From Pelomicrobium methylotrophicum (GTDB taxonomy: Bacteria; Pseudomonadota; Gammaproteobacteria; Burkholderiales; UBA6910), in assembly GCF_008014345.1 (NCBI RefSeq), contig NZ_VPFL01000015.1:1-64000 (forward strand): a stretch of DNA of 64,000 nt, written 5' to 3'. Below, piece after piece: positions 39,039-49,290 of this stretch. Every line of letters starts with the position of its first letter. Position 1 is the first letter of the stretch. The notes under the pieces are model-generated. The model worked only from the letters and a program-made list of their open reading frames with translations, was not told the origin of the DNA and did no database searches. The position numbers and the translations under genes are program-made.

Positions 39039-41510
39039 TCATGCTGTCTGCCTGGCTGTATTGGGCGGAGCTGTCGCCTCGGGCTTCTTGGCCATCCCGA
39101 AGTCCGGCGGGAAGTCGTCCACCATGATGACCTCCCGCCTCAAGGCACGAGCCTCATCCAGTGCGTCGAACTCCTCCCGCGTAATAACGCTTCGCTCCAG
39201 GGCAAGCCTCGCCTGGTCCTCCTGCCGCCCGGAACCAAACATTCCTTCCTTCGCTGCAGCCCGTATCTTCGCTTCGACCACCTCGGCGCGAATGGTCGCC
39301 GCGAGCGCCCGCTCGAGCTGGGCCATGGGCTCCTGGGGCGCCTTCGGCAAGTAGATGCCGTCAGTGAGACGATCCCGGACTGCGCCGGGCGCGAGCACCC
39401 GCTCAACCACTTCGCGGCCCAACCGGTCGCTTGGGGGTGCCTGCCGTCGCCCCAGAGGCAATGTCATCACGCGCAGCAGCCACGCCAGCGGACGGCTGGG
39501 GAAATTTTGGATCAAGCCGGCAAGCGCCTCCTCGATGCGGTAGAGGATGTCCTCCAAACCCCAGCGCACGAGCGGCAGGTCTTCCGCTGGCCGACCATCG
39601 TCCTCGTAGCGTTTGAGCACTGCAGAGCCCAGGTAGAGCTGGCTTAGCACGTCGCCCAGGCGGGCCGAGATGCGCTCGCGGCGCTTGAGCGAACCCCCCA
39701 GCGTGAGCATCGCCATATCGGCGGCAAAGGCGAGAGCGGCCGAGTAGCGGGTGAGCCTCTGGTAATAGCGGGCAAGTACCGGCGCGCCGGCTGCACTGGC
39801 GCCACGACCACCGGTCAGACCGAGCACAAAGCTGCGCACGGCGTTGGACAGGACAAAGCCGATGTGGCCCCACAGCGCCTCATCGAACGCCGAGCGCGCC
39901 TTCTCCAGATCGGCCTCGCGGGTAGCCGCGATTTCCTTCAACACGTAGGGATGGCAGCGGATGGCACCCTGGCCGAAGATGATCATGCTGCGGGTCAGGA
40001 TATTGGCGCCCTCCACCGTGATGCCGATGGGAGTGTGCTGGTAGGCTCGGCCCAGGGTGTTTCGGGGACCGAGGCAGATGCCCTTGCCCCCGTGCACATC
40101 CATGGCGTCGTTGATGACCTGGCGTCCCCGCTCGGTCAGGTGGTACTTGCAGATGGCGGAAATCACCGACGGCCTCTCGCCCAGGTCCACCGCGCTCGCG
40201 GTCATCATCCGCGCGGCGTCCATCACGTAGGTGTTGCCGGCAATGCGGGCGAGCGCCTCTTGCACCCCTTCGAACCGCCCGATCGGGGTCTTGAACTGCA
40301 CCCGCACCCGGGCATAGGCGCTGGTTGCCCGGGCGGCGAGCTTGGCGCTGCCCGTGGCGGAAGCCGGCAACGAGATGGAACGCCCGGCTGCCAGACATTC
40401 CATGAGCATACGCCAGCCCTGGCCCACGCAGTCACGACCGCCGATCACCCAGTCCAAGGGAATGAACACGTCCTTGCCCCAGTTGGGACCGTTTTGGAAC
40501 GCGGCGTTGAGCGGCAGGTGCCGGCGCCCGATGTGGACGCCCGGGTGCCGCGTGGGAATGAGGGCCAGGGTGATGCCGATGTCTTCCTTGTCGCCAAGCA
40601 GATGCTCCGGATCGTATAGGCGAAAGGCAAGGCCCAGCAGGGTCGCCACCGGGCCAAGGGTAATGTAGCGCTTTTCCCAAGTGAGCCGGATGCCCAACAC
40701 CTCCCGGCCCTGGTGCTCGCCGCGGCAGACGATCCCGAAGTCGGGGAGGGCGCTCGCGTCGGAGCCGGCCTCAGGCCCCGTGAGCGCGAAGCAGGGAATC
40801 TCTTCGCCGCGGGCGAGGCGCGGCAGATAATAGGTTTTTTGTTCCTCAGTACCGTAATTGAGGAGCAGCTCTGCCGGCCCCAGGGAGTTGGGCACCATGA
40901 CCGTGACAGCGGCGGTGCCGCTGCGGCTCGCCAGCTTCGTGATGACCTGGGAGTGGGCGAACGCGGAAAACCCCAGGCCGCCGTATTGCTTGGGGATGAT
41001 CATCCCCAGGAAGCCCTTGTCCTTGATGAACTGCCACACGTGGGGTGGGAGGTCGTACCACTCGTGGGTGACGCGCCACTCGTCCACCATGGCGCACAGC
41101 GCCTCCACCGGTCCCTCCAGGAACGCTTTTTCCTCCTCAGAAAGCTGGGGCTTGGGCGTTGACAGGAGCTTTTTCCAGTCGGGCCGTCCGCTGAAGAGCT
41201 CGCCGTCCCACCACACGGTGCCCGACTCCAGCGCTTCCTGCTCGGTGGAAGACACCTGGGGCAACACCCGCTGGAACCAGCCGAACAGCCGGTCACTCAC
41301 CAACGCTCGGCGCAGGGACGTCACGTTGAGGGACACGGCCGCGAGGGCCAGCAGTGCAAGGAGCCATACAAGCCATTGAGCAGCGCCCCCCAACGTGCTG
41401 AAGATGAACGCGGCGAGCGCCGCTCCGGCCCACGCGACACCGGAGACGCCACGAAACGCCAGGGTGGCGGCGAGGGCGACGAGAGCAATGAGCCAGGCAG
41501 CCGTTGCCAT
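39039..41510 (-). CDS. fadE: Membrane-associated acyl-CoA dehydrogenase, FadE type
   Basis: First oxidation step of beta-oxidation. 823 residues from ATG 41510, the length of E. coli FadE (814). About 85 N-terminal residues form two or three hydrophobic helices. The FAD-dependent core (about 130-550) contains the CFALTGPEAGSDA loop, GGRDCVGQGWRML, and YQHTPIGITVEGANIL near the active site. The long C-terminal domain, ending DDFPPDF near the tail, is also FadE-like. A GTG start 4 codons upstream is possible. Confidence 0.95.
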   Translation of the reverse strand: MATAAWLIALVALAATLAFRGVSGVAWAGAALAAFIFSTLGGAAQWLVWLLALLALAAVSLNVTSLRRALVSDRLFGWFQRVLPQVSSTEQEALESGTVWWDGELFSGRPDWKKLLSTPKPQLSEEEKAFLEGPVEALCAMVDEWRVTHEWYDLPPHVWQFIKDKGFLGMIIPKQYGGLGFSAFAHSQVITKLASRSGTAAVTVMVPNSLGPAELLLNYGTEEQKTYYLPRLARGEEIPCFALTGPEAGSDASALPDFGIVCRGEHQGREVLGIRLTWEKRYITLGPVATLLGLAFRLYDPEHLLGDKEDIGITLALIPTRHPGVHIGRRHLPLNAAFQNGPNWGKDVFIPLDWVIGGRDCVGQGWRMLMECLAAGRSISLPASATGSAKLAARATSAYARVRVQFKTPIGRFEGVQEALARIAGNTYVMDAARMMTASAVDLGERPSVISAICKYHLTERGRQVINDAMDVHGGKGICLGPRNTLGRAYQHTPIGITVEGANILTRSMIIFGQGAIRCHPYVLKEIAATREADLEKARSAFDEALWGHIGFVLSNAVRSFVLGLTGGRGASAAGAPVLARYYQRLTRYSAALAFAADMAMLTLGGSLKRRERISARLGDVLSQLYLGSAVLKRYEDDGRPAEDLPLVRWGLEDILYRIEEALAGLIQNFPSRPLAWLLRVMTLPLGRRQAPPSDRLGREVVERVLAPGAVRDRLTDGIYLPKAPQEPMAQLERALAATIRAEVVEAKIRAAAKEGMFGSGRQEDQARLALERSVITREEFDALDEARALRREVIMVDDFPPDFGMAKKPEATAPPNTARQTA

Positions 41511-41633
41511 TCTCTCCTCCACATTGCGCTTGCTCGATCCGTCTTACCGCTCCTCTGCGCAGCGGTGCTTTCTCTCCGGCGTCTGACGGTCAGCCTGGAC
41601 CGTTTCACGAGAGGAGACGTGCGAAACATCCGG

Positions 41634-42374
41634 CTAGGCCCGCTTACGCTTCGCCCTTGGCTGCTCCACCACCCGAGGCCGAGGCAGCGGCGCCGTCAAT
41701 CCCCCCACCGCAAAAGGAATCAAGTGCCGGATGATGGTCTCGGGCTGATCGCTGCCTTCCAGCGAGTAGCTGCAGATCAGGCGCAAGGCGTCGTGACCCG
41801 CCATGCTGTAGGCGATGGCCCCGAACAGGAAGTGCAGCCGCCACACCAGCTCCTCTTCGGGGAGCTGGGGCAGCGCCCGGGCAAACGCCGCCTTGTAGCG
41901 CATGACCACTTCCCGGTACTGTTCCGGAAGGAAGTCACGCATGTACCCCGCGGGCTCGGCGAAGGCCTGCCCCAGCAGCCGAAGGAATACCGCACCCCCC
42001 CGCAGCGGGTCCCGCGAAAGTCGCAGGGAGGCGCAAAGGAACGCCTCCAAAATCTTTTCCGGCGCGAGCGGCTTGCCCTGGGCCTCCCGCTCCAATTGAT
42101 CCAGGATCGCCACCCGTTCCTGGTTCAAGGGGCCGAGACGCCGGCTGAATACGGCTTTGATCAGTTCCTCCTTGGAGCCGAAGTGGTAGTTCACCGCTGC
42201 GAGGTTGACGCCGGCCCGAGCCGTAATCATCCGCAGTGAGGTCGCCACAAACCCCCGCTCCATGAACAGCGCTTCGGCGGCGTCCAGGATGCGGTCCTTG
42301 GTGTCTGGGGCGCGCTCCATTTCCGCGTGCAATTGCGGAACGTCGTCGCAAGGCCGGTGGGGCTTGGGCGGCAT
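41634..42374 (-). CDS. psrA: TetR-family fatty acid regulator, PsrA-like
   Basis: A 246-residue TetR regulator. The DNA-binding domain (about 25-70: RILDAAEALFMERGF, SLRMITARAGVNLAAVNYHFGSKEELI) is strikingly like Pseudomonas PsrA, which represses beta-oxidation genes and is released by long-chain acyl-CoA. The Arg/Lys-rich tail is PRAKRKRA. Upstream sits a palindrome matching the known PsrA motif, implying autoregulation. It lies within the fad block between two acyl-CoA dehydrogenase genes. ATG 42374 is preferred over TTG 42380. Confidence 0.88.
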   Translation of the reverse strand: MPPKPHRPCDDVPQLHAEMERAPDTKDRILDAAEALFMERGFVATSLRMITARAGVNLAAVNYHFGSKEELIKAVFSRRLGPLNQERVAILDQLEREAQGKPLAPEKILEAFLCASLRLSRDPLRGGAVFLRLLGQAFAEPAGYMRDFLPEQYREVVMRYKAAFARALPQLPEEELVWRLHFLFGAIAYSMAGHDALRLICSYSLEGSDQPETIIRHLIPFAVGGLTAPLPRPRVVEQPRAKRKRA

Positions 42375-42376
42375 AG

Positions 42377-42406
42377 TCAAACGTCTGATTCAAACGAACG
42401 TTTGAA
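42377..42406. promoter_or_regulatory. PsrA-type operator
   Basis: An 18-base palindrome TTCAAACG-AA-CGTTTGAA at 42389-42406 contains CAAAC-N4-GTTTG, the published PsrA consensus G/CAAAC(N2-4)GTTTG/C. An extra half-site TCAAACG at 42377-42383 lies between it and the psrA start codon, only a few bases upstream of the latter. Binding here should repress psrA itself. Confidence 0.8.
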
Positions 42407-42473
42407 CTATGGCGCAAGGCCGGTGCCGGTGTCAAGCAGATCTTTTCGGAAATCAGCCGACCGCCAAGCAGGG

Positions 42474-44267
42474 TCAGAACGCCGTCTCTTCCAACGCGAG
42501 GACACTGTCCGACCCGTGGGTCACGGTGTGGGCGAGCCCCGCGGCCTGGGGTAGAAGGTGATCGGCGTAGAAGCGGGCCGTCACCACCTTGGCCCGATGC
42601 CAGGCCGCATCGGCCTCGGGACTTTGCATGCGCTGCCGGGCAACGCCGGCGGCTTTCGCCAACAGCCAACCCCCGGCCACGAGGCCAAAGAGCTTGAGAT
42701 ACGGCACCGCGCCAGCAGCAGCGGCCGAGGGGTTGTCCGGATAGGTCTTGAGGAGCCACCGGCTCGCTTCCTCAAGGGCCTCCAGGCCTTGAGTCACCGC
42801 CTTCGCCACGGGCATGAGTTCCGCATCACCGAGGCGCTCCAAGGCCTGCGCGTCGGTGCGCGCGCGCCGGATGAAGGCGGTGGCTGTCGCACCGCCGTCG
42901 CGCACGAGCTTGCGTCCCACCAGGTCGTTGGCCTGGATGCCGGTCGTGCCCTCGTAGATGGGCGTGATGCGGGCATCGCGCAGGTGCTGGCAGGCCCCCG
43001 TTTCCTCGATGAAACCCATGCCCCCATGGACCTGGATGCCGGTGGAAGCGACCTCCACGGACTGCTCGGTGCACCAGCCTTTCACCACCGGGGTAAGGAG
43101 ATCCACCAGCGACTGGGCCTCCCGCCGCACGGCGGGATCGGGATGGCGCTCCGCTCGATCCAGGAACCCGCAAGCGAAATAGGCGAGCGCGCGCATCGCT
43201 TCCACCTGAGCCTTCATGCCCATGAGCATGCGCCGCACATCCGGATGGCGGATGATGGGCACCCGCTCTTCCCAAGGCCGCCCCACCGGGCGGCCCTGCA
43301 CCCGCTCCTTGGCGTAGGCCGCGGCCTGCTGGTACGCGCGCTCGGCAATGGCCACGCCTTCGAGCCCCACCGCCAGGCGGGCATGATTCATCATCGTGAA
43401 CATGTATTCGAGCCCTCGGTGGGGCTCGCCCACCAGGTAGCCGACGGCGCCTTCGTTCTCGCCGTAAGCCATCACCGCGGTGGGGCTCGCGTGGATGCCC
43501 ATCTTGTGCTCCAGCGACACCGCCTGCACGTCGTTGCGCGGGCCTAAGCTTCCGTCCCGGTTCACCAGGAACTTGGGCACGATGAAAAGGGAGATCCCCT
43601 TCACGCCTTCGGGGGCATCCGGCAGGCGGGCCAGCACCAGGTGGACGATGTTCTCCGCCATGTCGTGCTCGCCCCAGGTGATGAAGATCTTGGTGCCCCG
43701 GAGGCGGTAATGCCCCCCCTCGGGGATTGCGCGGGTGCGCACCGCCGAGAGGTCGGAGCCCGCCTGGGGCTCCGTGAGATTCATGGTGCCGGTCCATTCG
43801 CCCGAGACCAGCTTGGGCAGGAACGTCTCCTGCTGGGCTTCCGAGCCGTGGGCCCAGATCGCCTTGACCGCCGCCGCCGTGAGCATGGGGCAGAGGGAAA
43901 AGGCCAGGTTGGCCGACTTCCACATCTCGTGCACGGGCTTCGCCACGAGCTGCGGCAGGCCCTGGCCACCGAAGCGCGGATCGGCGTCCAGTCCATTCCA
44001 GCCGGCTTCGACGAAACGCCGGTACGCTTCGCGAAAGCCCGGCGGCGTGACCACCTGACCGCCCTCGAGCCGGCTGCCGTGCCGGTCGCCGACAACGTTT
44101 AAGGGCGCTAGCACTTCAGCAGCGAATTTCGCCGCCTCCTCAAGGATGGCGTCCACGAGATCCGGCGTCACCTCTTCGTAACCGGGCAGCGCCGCCACCG
44201 CAGGCAGGCCCGCCAGTTCGTTCAGCACGAAGCGCATGTCCTGGAGGGGGGCAGCGTAGCGGGTCAT
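42474..44267 (-). CDS. Acyl-CoA dehydrogenase (large, DmdC/FadE-like)
   Basis: A 597-residue acyl-CoA dehydrogenase. The FAD/substrate motifs MNLTEPQAGSDLS and FITWGEHD are clear, and the catalytic Glu lies in ITPIYEGTTGIQANDL near residue 455. The C-terminal extra helical domain (about 470-597) is that of the class containing DmdC (methylmercaptopropionyl-CoA dehydrogenase) and several FadE proteins. The substrate cannot be fixed from sequence. It follows etfA after 66 bases and would give its electrons to that ETF. Confidence 0.92.
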   Translation of the reverse strand: MTRYAAPLQDMRFVLNELAGLPAVAALPGYEEVTPDLVDAILEEAAKFAAEVLAPLNVVGDRHGSRLEGGQVVTPPGFREAYRRFVEAGWNGLDADPRFGGQGLPQLVAKPVHEMWKSANLAFSLCPMLTAAAVKAIWAHGSEAQQETFLPKLVSGEWTGTMNLTEPQAGSDLSAVRTRAIPEGGHYRLRGTKIFITWGEHDMAENIVHLVLARLPDAPEGVKGISLFIVPKFLVNRDGSLGPRNDVQAVSLEHKMGIHASPTAVMAYGENEGAVGYLVGEPHRGLEYMFTMMNHARLAVGLEGVAIAERAYQQAAAYAKERVQGRPVGRPWEERVPIIRHPDVRRMLMGMKAQVEAMRALAYFACGFLDRAERHPDPAVRREAQSLVDLLTPVVKGWCTEQSVEVASTGIQVHGGMGFIEETGACQHLRDARITPIYEGTTGIQANDLVGRKLVRDGGATATAFIRRARTDAQALERLGDAELMPVAKAVTQGLEALEEASRWLLKTYPDNPSAAAAGAVPYLKLFGLVAGGWLLAKAAGVARQRMQSPEADAAWHRAKVVTARFYADHLLPQAAGLAHTVTHGSDSVLALEETAF

Positions 44268-44333
44268 CGCGACACTCCATTGAAAATTGTGAATCGTGAG
44301 CCGCGAGCGGCAAATGACCAGTCGAGGCCAGCT

Positions 44334-45296
44334 TCAACTTTCATTGCCTGGGCCTGACTGCTTGTCCAGCTCGGCCACGAGCTCAGGCACCGCTTGGAAG
44401 AGGTCGGCCACCAGCCCGTAGTCAGCCACCTGGAAGATGGGCGCCTCCGCGTCCTTGTTGATGGCCACGATCACCTTGGCCTCCTTCATGCCGGCGAGAT
44501 GCTGGATCGCGCCCGAGATGCCCACCGCGATGTAGAGCTCCGGCGCGACGACCTTGCCGGTCTGCCCCACCTGGTAGTCGTTGGGCACGAAACCCGCGTC
44601 CACGGCGGCGCGGGAGGCGCCGATGGCGGCGTTCAGCTTGTCGGCCAGGGGCTCGAGCAGTTTTCTGAAGTTCTCCGCGCTCCCGAGACCCCGGCCGCCC
44701 GAGACCACGACCCGGGCGGAAGCGAGCTCCGGACGCGCCGAGCGGGTGAGTTCCTGCCCGATCAGGCGGGAAAGGCCCGCATCCGGGGGCGCTTCCACCT
44801 CCTCGATGGTGGTGGCCCCGTCCTCCTTGGGTGCGGCCTCGAAAGCGGTGGTGCGCACGGTGACCACTTTGACGGGGTCGGTCGCCTGCACCGTGGCGAA
44901 CGCGTTACCGGCATAGATGGGCCGCACGAAGGTATCGGGGGACTGCACCGCCACGATGTCGGAAACCTGGGCCACATCCAGCAGCGCCGCCACCCGCGGC
45001 ATCACGTTCTTGCCGAAGGTGGTGGCGGGCGCCAGCAAGTGGCTGTAGCTCGGGGCGAGCCGGGCGATCAGGGGCGCTAGGTTTTCCGCCAGCATGGTCC
45101 CAAGCTGGGGCGCGTCGGCGAGCAGCACCTTGGTCACCCCGCCCACCCTGGCCGCAGCTTCGGCGATGGGGCGGCAATCCGATCCCGCCACCAGGACGTG
45201 GACATACGCATCGATGCAGGCAGCCGCGGTGACGGTGTTGAGCGTCGCCGGTTTGAGCGCGGCGCCGTCGTGTTCGGCAATGACCAGGACCGCCAT
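44334..45296 (-). CDS. etfA: Electron transfer flavoprotein alpha subunit
   Basis: The FAD-carrying subunit, 320 residues from ATG 45296. The C-terminal FAD domain shows [37 protein letters not shown] and [16 protein letters not shown], all family signatures. It accepts electrons from acyl-CoA dehydrogenases and delivers them to ETF-QO. The stop of etfB and start of etfA overlap by one base (TGATG), so the two subunits are translationally coupled. Confidence 0.96.
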   Translation of the reverse strand: MAVLVIAEHDGAALKPATLNTVTAAACIDAYVHVLVAGSDCRPIAEAAARVGGVTKVLLADAPQLGTMLAENLAPLIARLAPSYSHLLAPATTFGKNVMPRVAALLDVAQVSDIVAVQSPDTFVRPIYAGNAFATVQATDPVKVVTVRTTAFEAAPKEDGATTIEEVEAPPDAGLSRLIGQELTRSARPELASARVVVSGGRGLGSAENFRKLLEPLADKLNAAIGASRAAVDAGFVPNDYQVGQTGKVVAPELYIAVGISGAIQHLAGMKEAKVIVAINKDAEAPIFQVADYGLVADLFQAVPELVAELDKQSGPGNES

Positions 45297-46045
45297 CAGA
45301 TCACTTTCGCTTCGTGCTTGAGCTTGTACACCAACTCTTTCACGTCGGCCACCCGCACGCCGCCTTTGCGCTTGGGGGGTTCCTCCACCTTGAGGGTTTT
45401 CAAGCGCGGCGTGACATCGACCCCCAGCGCCTCGGGGGTGAGCGCCTCCAGGGGCTTTTTCCTCGCCTTCATGATGTTGGGCAGCGTCACATAGCGCGGC
45501 TCGTTCAGGCGCAGATCCGTGGTGATGACCGCCGGGAGTCTCAATTCCACCGTCTCGAGCCCGCCGTCGATCTCCCGCGTGACCCGGACGCGGCCTTCGC
45601 CCACCTCGACCTTGGAAGCGAACGTGCCCTGGGGCCAGCCGAGCAGCGCCGCCAGCATTTGTCCGGTCTGGTTGGCGTCGTCGTCGATCGCCTGCTTGCC
45701 CAGGATCACCAGCTCGGGCTGCTCCCGCTCCACGAGCGCCTTGAGCAGCTTCGCCACCGCCAGCGGCTGCAGCTCCGCCTGGGTTTCCACCAGGATGGCC
45801 CGGTCCGCCCCCATGGCCAGTGCCGTGCGCAAGGTCTCCTGGCATTGGGCAACACCCATGGAAACGGCGACGATCTCGGCTGCCTTGCCCCCTTCCTTGA
45901 GCCGCACCGCTTCCTCCACTGCAATCTCGTCGAAGGGGTTCATGGACATTTTGACGTTGGCCGTCTCCACGCCCGCGCCGTCCGCCTTGACGCGGACCTT
46001 CACGTTGTAGTCGACCACCCGCTTGACCGGAACCAGGATCTTCAT
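45296..46045 (-). CDS. etfB: Electron transfer flavoprotein beta subunit
   Basis: The AMP-binding subunit, 249 residues from ATG 46045. Signatures: [14 protein letters not shown] at the start, [34 protein letters not shown] and the recognition-loop region [17 protein letters not shown] longer frame upstream merely shadows livM. It begins 5 bases after the livM stop, so ETF expression is tied to the transporter operon. Confidence 0.96.
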   Translation of the reverse strand: MKILVPVKRVVDYNVKVRVKADGAGVETANVKMSMNPFDEIAVEEAVRLKEGGKAAEIVAVSMGVAQCQETLRTALAMGADRAILVETQAELQPLAVAKLLKALVEREQPELVILGKQAIDDDANQTGQMLAALLGWPQGTFASKVEVGEGRVRVTREIDGGLETVELRLPAVITTDLRLNEPRYVTLPNIMKARKKPLEALTPEALGVDVTPRLKTLKVEEPPKRKGGVRVADVKELVYKLKHEAKVI

Positions 46046-46050
46046 CGCCT

Positions 46051-47070
46051 TCACCGAATAGAAATGCCCGAGCGGCGGCAGAGCGCTTCCAGCTCGCCCA
46101 CGATCCCGCGCCGGAACAGCAACACGCAGATCACGAAAATCGTCCCCGTGAGAACCGTCACCCACTCGCCGAGCTCGGCGCCGTAATTCTGCAGCGTGAC
46201 CAGGACGACGGCGCCCACCACCGGGCCGAACACCGTGCCCATGCCGCCCACCAGGGTCATCAGAACCACTTCGCCGGACATGTGCCAATGCACGTCGGTC
46301 AGCGACGCCAGTTGGAACACCAGCGTCTTGGTGGAGCCCGCCAGGCCCGAAAGCGCCGCCGAGAGCACGAAGGCCACCAGCTTGAACTTGTCCACGTCGT
46401 AGCCCAGGGAAATGGCCCGGGGCTCGTTTTCCCGGATCGCCTTCAACACTTGTCCGAACGGCGAATGGATGGTGCGGTAGATCACCCAGAAGCCGAACAG
46501 GAACACGGCGAGCACGAAGAAGTACATGTTCATCATCTGGCTCAGGTCCACGATCCCCAGCAGGGTGCCGCGGGGCACGCCCTGCAGTCCGTCCTCGCCC
46601 CCGGTAAACGGAAACTGCAGGGCCAGGAAGTACATCATCTGCGCGAGCGCCAAGGTGATCATGGCGAAGTAAATCCCCGAGCGCCGGATGGCCAAGCTGC
46701 CGAAGAGGTAGCCCAACAGCGCCGCGAAAGCGGTTCCGGCCAGGATGCCCAGCTCCGGGGAAAAACCCATGACCTTCACGGTGTGCCCGGTCATGTAGCC
46801 GGCCCAGCCGAGAAACGCGGCGTGGCCGAAAGACAGCAACCCGGTATAGCCCAAGAGCAGGTTGAAGGCGCAGGCGAAGAGGGCAAAGCACAGCACCTTC
46901 ATCACGAACACCGGGTATACCAGGAAGGGCGCAACAAAACCCGCCGCCACGAGCAGCGCCCAGCCGATGGCGTGGGCCCGATTGATCCGTCCCAGCCGGA
47001 TCCATTTCGCACCGGCGATTCGAGTCGCCACGCTCCCCGCGGATTGGCCGTTGCCGACTCTTCCCTCCAT
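46051..47070 (-). CDS. livM: Branched-chain-type ABC transporter permease LivM
   Basis: A 339-residue inner-membrane permease of the HAAT family. About nine to ten hydrophobic segments; landmarks are [23 protein letters not shown], the loop [12 protein letters not shown] and the EAA-like [21 protein letters not shown]. It pairs with LivH. The extended hydrophilic N-terminus (about 35 residues) is longer than usual. Confidence 0.93.
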   Translation of the reverse strand: MEGRVGNGQSAGSVATRIAGAKWIRLGRINRAHAIGWALLVAAGFVAPFLVYPVFVMKVLCFALFACAFNLLLGYTGLLSFGHAAFLGWAGYMTGHTVKVMGFSPELGILAGTAFAALLGYLFGSLAIRRSGIYFAMITLALAQMMYFLALQFPFTGGEDGLQGVPRGTLLGIVDLSQMMNMYFFVLAVFLFGFWVIYRTIHSPFGQVLKAIRENEPRAISLGYDVDKFKLVAFVLSAALSGLAGSTKTLVFQLASLTDVHWHMSGEVVLMTLVGGMGTVFGPVVGAVVLVTLQNYGAELGEWVTVLTGTIFVICVLLFRRGIVGELEALCRRSGISIR

Positions 47071-47071
47071 C

Positions 47072-47956
47072 CTATCGCTCCTTGCCGAACAGACCCGCCG
47101 GACGCGTGAGCAGCACGATGGCCATGATCACGAACACCACCACCGCGGACGCTTCCGGATAGTACACCTTGGTCAGGCCTTCGATCAGCCCCAGCCCCAG
47201 ACCGGTCACGATGGAGCCCAGAATGGACCCCATGCCGCCGATCACCACCACGGCGAACACCACGATGATCAGGTTGGAGCCCATGACCGGGTTGACATTG
47301 AAGATCGGCGCCGCCAGCACGCCGGCAAAAGCGGCCAGCGCCACCCCGAAGCCGTACGTCAGGGTGATCACCAGGGGCACGTTGACGCCGAACGCCTGGA
47401 GCAGCTTGGGGTTTTCCGTGCCGGCGCGCAGGTACGCCCCCAGCTTGGTGCGCTCGATGAAATACCAGGTCGCGAGACACACCACCAGGGAGGCCACGAC
47501 CACCCAGGCACGGTAGTTGGGCAGGAACATGAACCCCAGGTCCATCCCGCCGGCCAGCAGCTCCGGCACGGGGTAACGCTCGCCCGAGATGCCGAATTGG
47601 TAGCGGAACAGGCCCTCGATGATAAGGGCGAGGCCGAAGGTGAAGAGCAGCCCATACAGGTGATCCAGCTTGTACAGCCACTGCAGCATGGCGCGCTCGA
47701 TGATGATGCCGGTCAACCCCACCACCAGAGGGGAAAGCAAAAGCGCCCACCAGTAGTTGATGCCCAGGTAGGTCAACCCGATCCAGGCGCAGAACGCCCC
47801 CATCATGTACTGGGCGCCGTGGGCGAAATTGATGATGTTGAGCATCCCGAAAATGATGGCGAGCCCCAAGCTCAGGATGGCATAGAAGGAGCCGTTGATC
47901 AGGCCGATCAGGAGCTGGGCCATCAACGCCTGCAGGGGAACGCCGAAGATCTCCAT
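47072..47956 (-). CDS. livH: Branched-chain-type ABC transporter permease LivH
   Basis: A 294-residue permease with the LivH landmarks NGSFYAILSLGLAIIFGMLNIINFAHG near the N-terminus and GMGSILGSIVTGLGLGLIEGLT near the C-terminus. The EAA-like loop is LRAGTENPKLLQAFGVNV. It forms the channel with LivM, whose start overlaps the spacing by only one base. Confidence 0.94.
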   Translation of the reverse strand: MEIFGVPLQALMAQLLIGLINGSFYAILSLGLAIIFGMLNIINFAHGAQYMMGAFCAWIGLTYLGINYWWALLLSPLVVGLTGIIIERAMLQWLYKLDHLYGLLFTFGLALIIEGLFRYQFGISGERYPVPELLAGGMDLGFMFLPNYRAWVVVASLVVCLATWYFIERTKLGAYLRAGTENPKLLQAFGVNVPLVITLTYGFGVALAAFAGVLAAPIFNVNPVMGSNLIIVVFAVVVIGGMGSILGSIVTGLGLGLIEGLTKVYYPEASAVVVFVIMAIVLLTRPAGLFGKER

Positions 47957-48050
47957 CGCCTCGCTCCGCTTGAACGGGAAGGTGGAAACCGGGGCGGGGA
48001 TCCGCCCGCGGTCCCGTGGCTGCGCCCCGGCCTCATCCTGCTGTCTTCGC

Positions 48051-49268
48051 CTATTTCTTGACCAGCGGGCACTTGCTCTCGGAAAGCGGCATGAACGCCT
48101 GGTCGCCCGGGATCACCTGCCGGATATGGTAGTAGTCCCAGGGATACCTGGACTCCTCGGGCTTCTTCACCTGGACGAGATACATGTCGTGCACCATGCG
48201 GCCGTCGTCCCGGATCCTGCCGTTCTTGGCGAAGAAGTCGTTGACCGGGGTCGCCTTCATCTTCGCCATGACGGTCATGGTGTCGTCGGTGCCTGCGGCC
48301 TTGACCGCCTTCAAGTAGTGGTACACCGCGGAGTAGTCCCCCGCCTGCACCATGGTGGGCATGCGCTTGCGGCTCTCGAAGAAGCGCTTCGACCAGGCCC
48401 GGGTCTCGTCGTTGTAGTCCCAATAGAAGCCGGTCGTCAGATACATGCCCTGGGTCGCCTTGAGCCCGAGGGTATGGACGTCGGAGATGAACATCAAAAG
48501 GCCCGCCAGGGACTGCTTGGGGGTGATGCCGAACTCGGCCGCTTGCTTGATGGAATTGATGGTGTCGTTGCCGGCGTTGGCCAGCCCGATCACCTGGGCT
48601 CCGGAAGCCTGGGCCTTGAGCAGGAACGACGAAAAATCCTGCGCCGGGAACGGATGCCGTACGCTACCCAACACCTTGCCCCCCATTTTCTCCACGATGG
48701 CCGTCGTGTCCCGCTCCAGGGAATGGCCGAAAGCATAGTCGGCGGTGAGGAAAAACCAGCTCTTGCCCCCCTGCTGCACCACCGCTCGTCCGGTGCCCAC
48801 GGCAAGGGCATAGGTGTCGTAGGTCCAGTGCACGTTGGTGTCGGTGCACTGCTCGTTGGTGATCGGCGTGGAGGCGGCCCCCGAGACTAGAGTGATCTTG
48901 TTCTTCTCCTTGGCCACCTTCATCACCGCCAGCGCCGTGGAGGTGGTCACCAGGTCCACGATCACGTCCACCTTGTCCCGGTCGAACCACTCCCGTGCCT
49001 TGTTGGCGGAGATGTCCCCCTTGTTCTGGTGGTCGGCGGAAACGATCTCGATCTTGAAGTTGGGCTTCTCCTTCTCGACGAAGTCCTTGACTGCCATCTC
49101 CACCGCCAGCAGCGACCCCGGTCCGGCCAAGTCCGAGTAGGTGCCTGACATGTCCGTGAGGACGCCGATCTTCACCACGCCGTCGGAGATCTTCTGCTGG
49201 GCCATCGCCGCCGGGTTCACCGCCAACAGCCCTGCAACGGCCAGCGCGCCTGCGAGCCTTCGTTTCAT
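48051..49268 (-). CDS. Branched-chain-type ABC transporter substrate-binding protein
   Basis: A 405-residue periplasmic receptor of the Peripla_BP_6 type. The signal peptide ends at AAMAQ (about 22). The mature N-terminus KIGVLTDMSGTYSDLAGPGSLLAVEMAV is characteristic. It contains Cys at CTDTNVHW and near the C-terminus (ESKCPLVKK), which could form a disulfide. Receptors of this class bind amino acids, but relatives take aromatic acids, amides or short-chain acids; the adjoining acyl-CoA synthetase points to an organic acid here (inference). Confidence 0.9.
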   Translation of the reverse strand: MKRRLAGALAVAGLLAVNPAAMAQQKISDGVVKIGVLTDMSGTYSDLAGPGSLLAVEMAVKDFVEKEKPNFKIEIVSADHQNKGDISANKAREWFDRDKVDVIVDLVTTSTALAVMKVAKEKNKITLVSGAASTPITNEQCTDTNVHWTYDTYALAVGTGRAVVQQGGKSWFFLTADYAFGHSLERDTTAIVEKMGGKVLGSVRHPFPAQDFSSFLLKAQASGAQVIGLANAGNDTINSIKQAAEFGITPKQSLAGLLMFISDVHTLGLKATQGMYLTTGFYWDYNDETRAWSKRFFESRKRMPTMVQAGDYSAVYHYLKAVKAAGTDDTMTVMAKMKATPVNDFFAKNGRIRDDGRMVHDMYLVQVKKPEESRYPWDYYHIRQVIPGDQAFMPLSESKCPLVKK

Positions 49269-49290
49269 CGCTTCCTCCTCTTAGTGCTTG

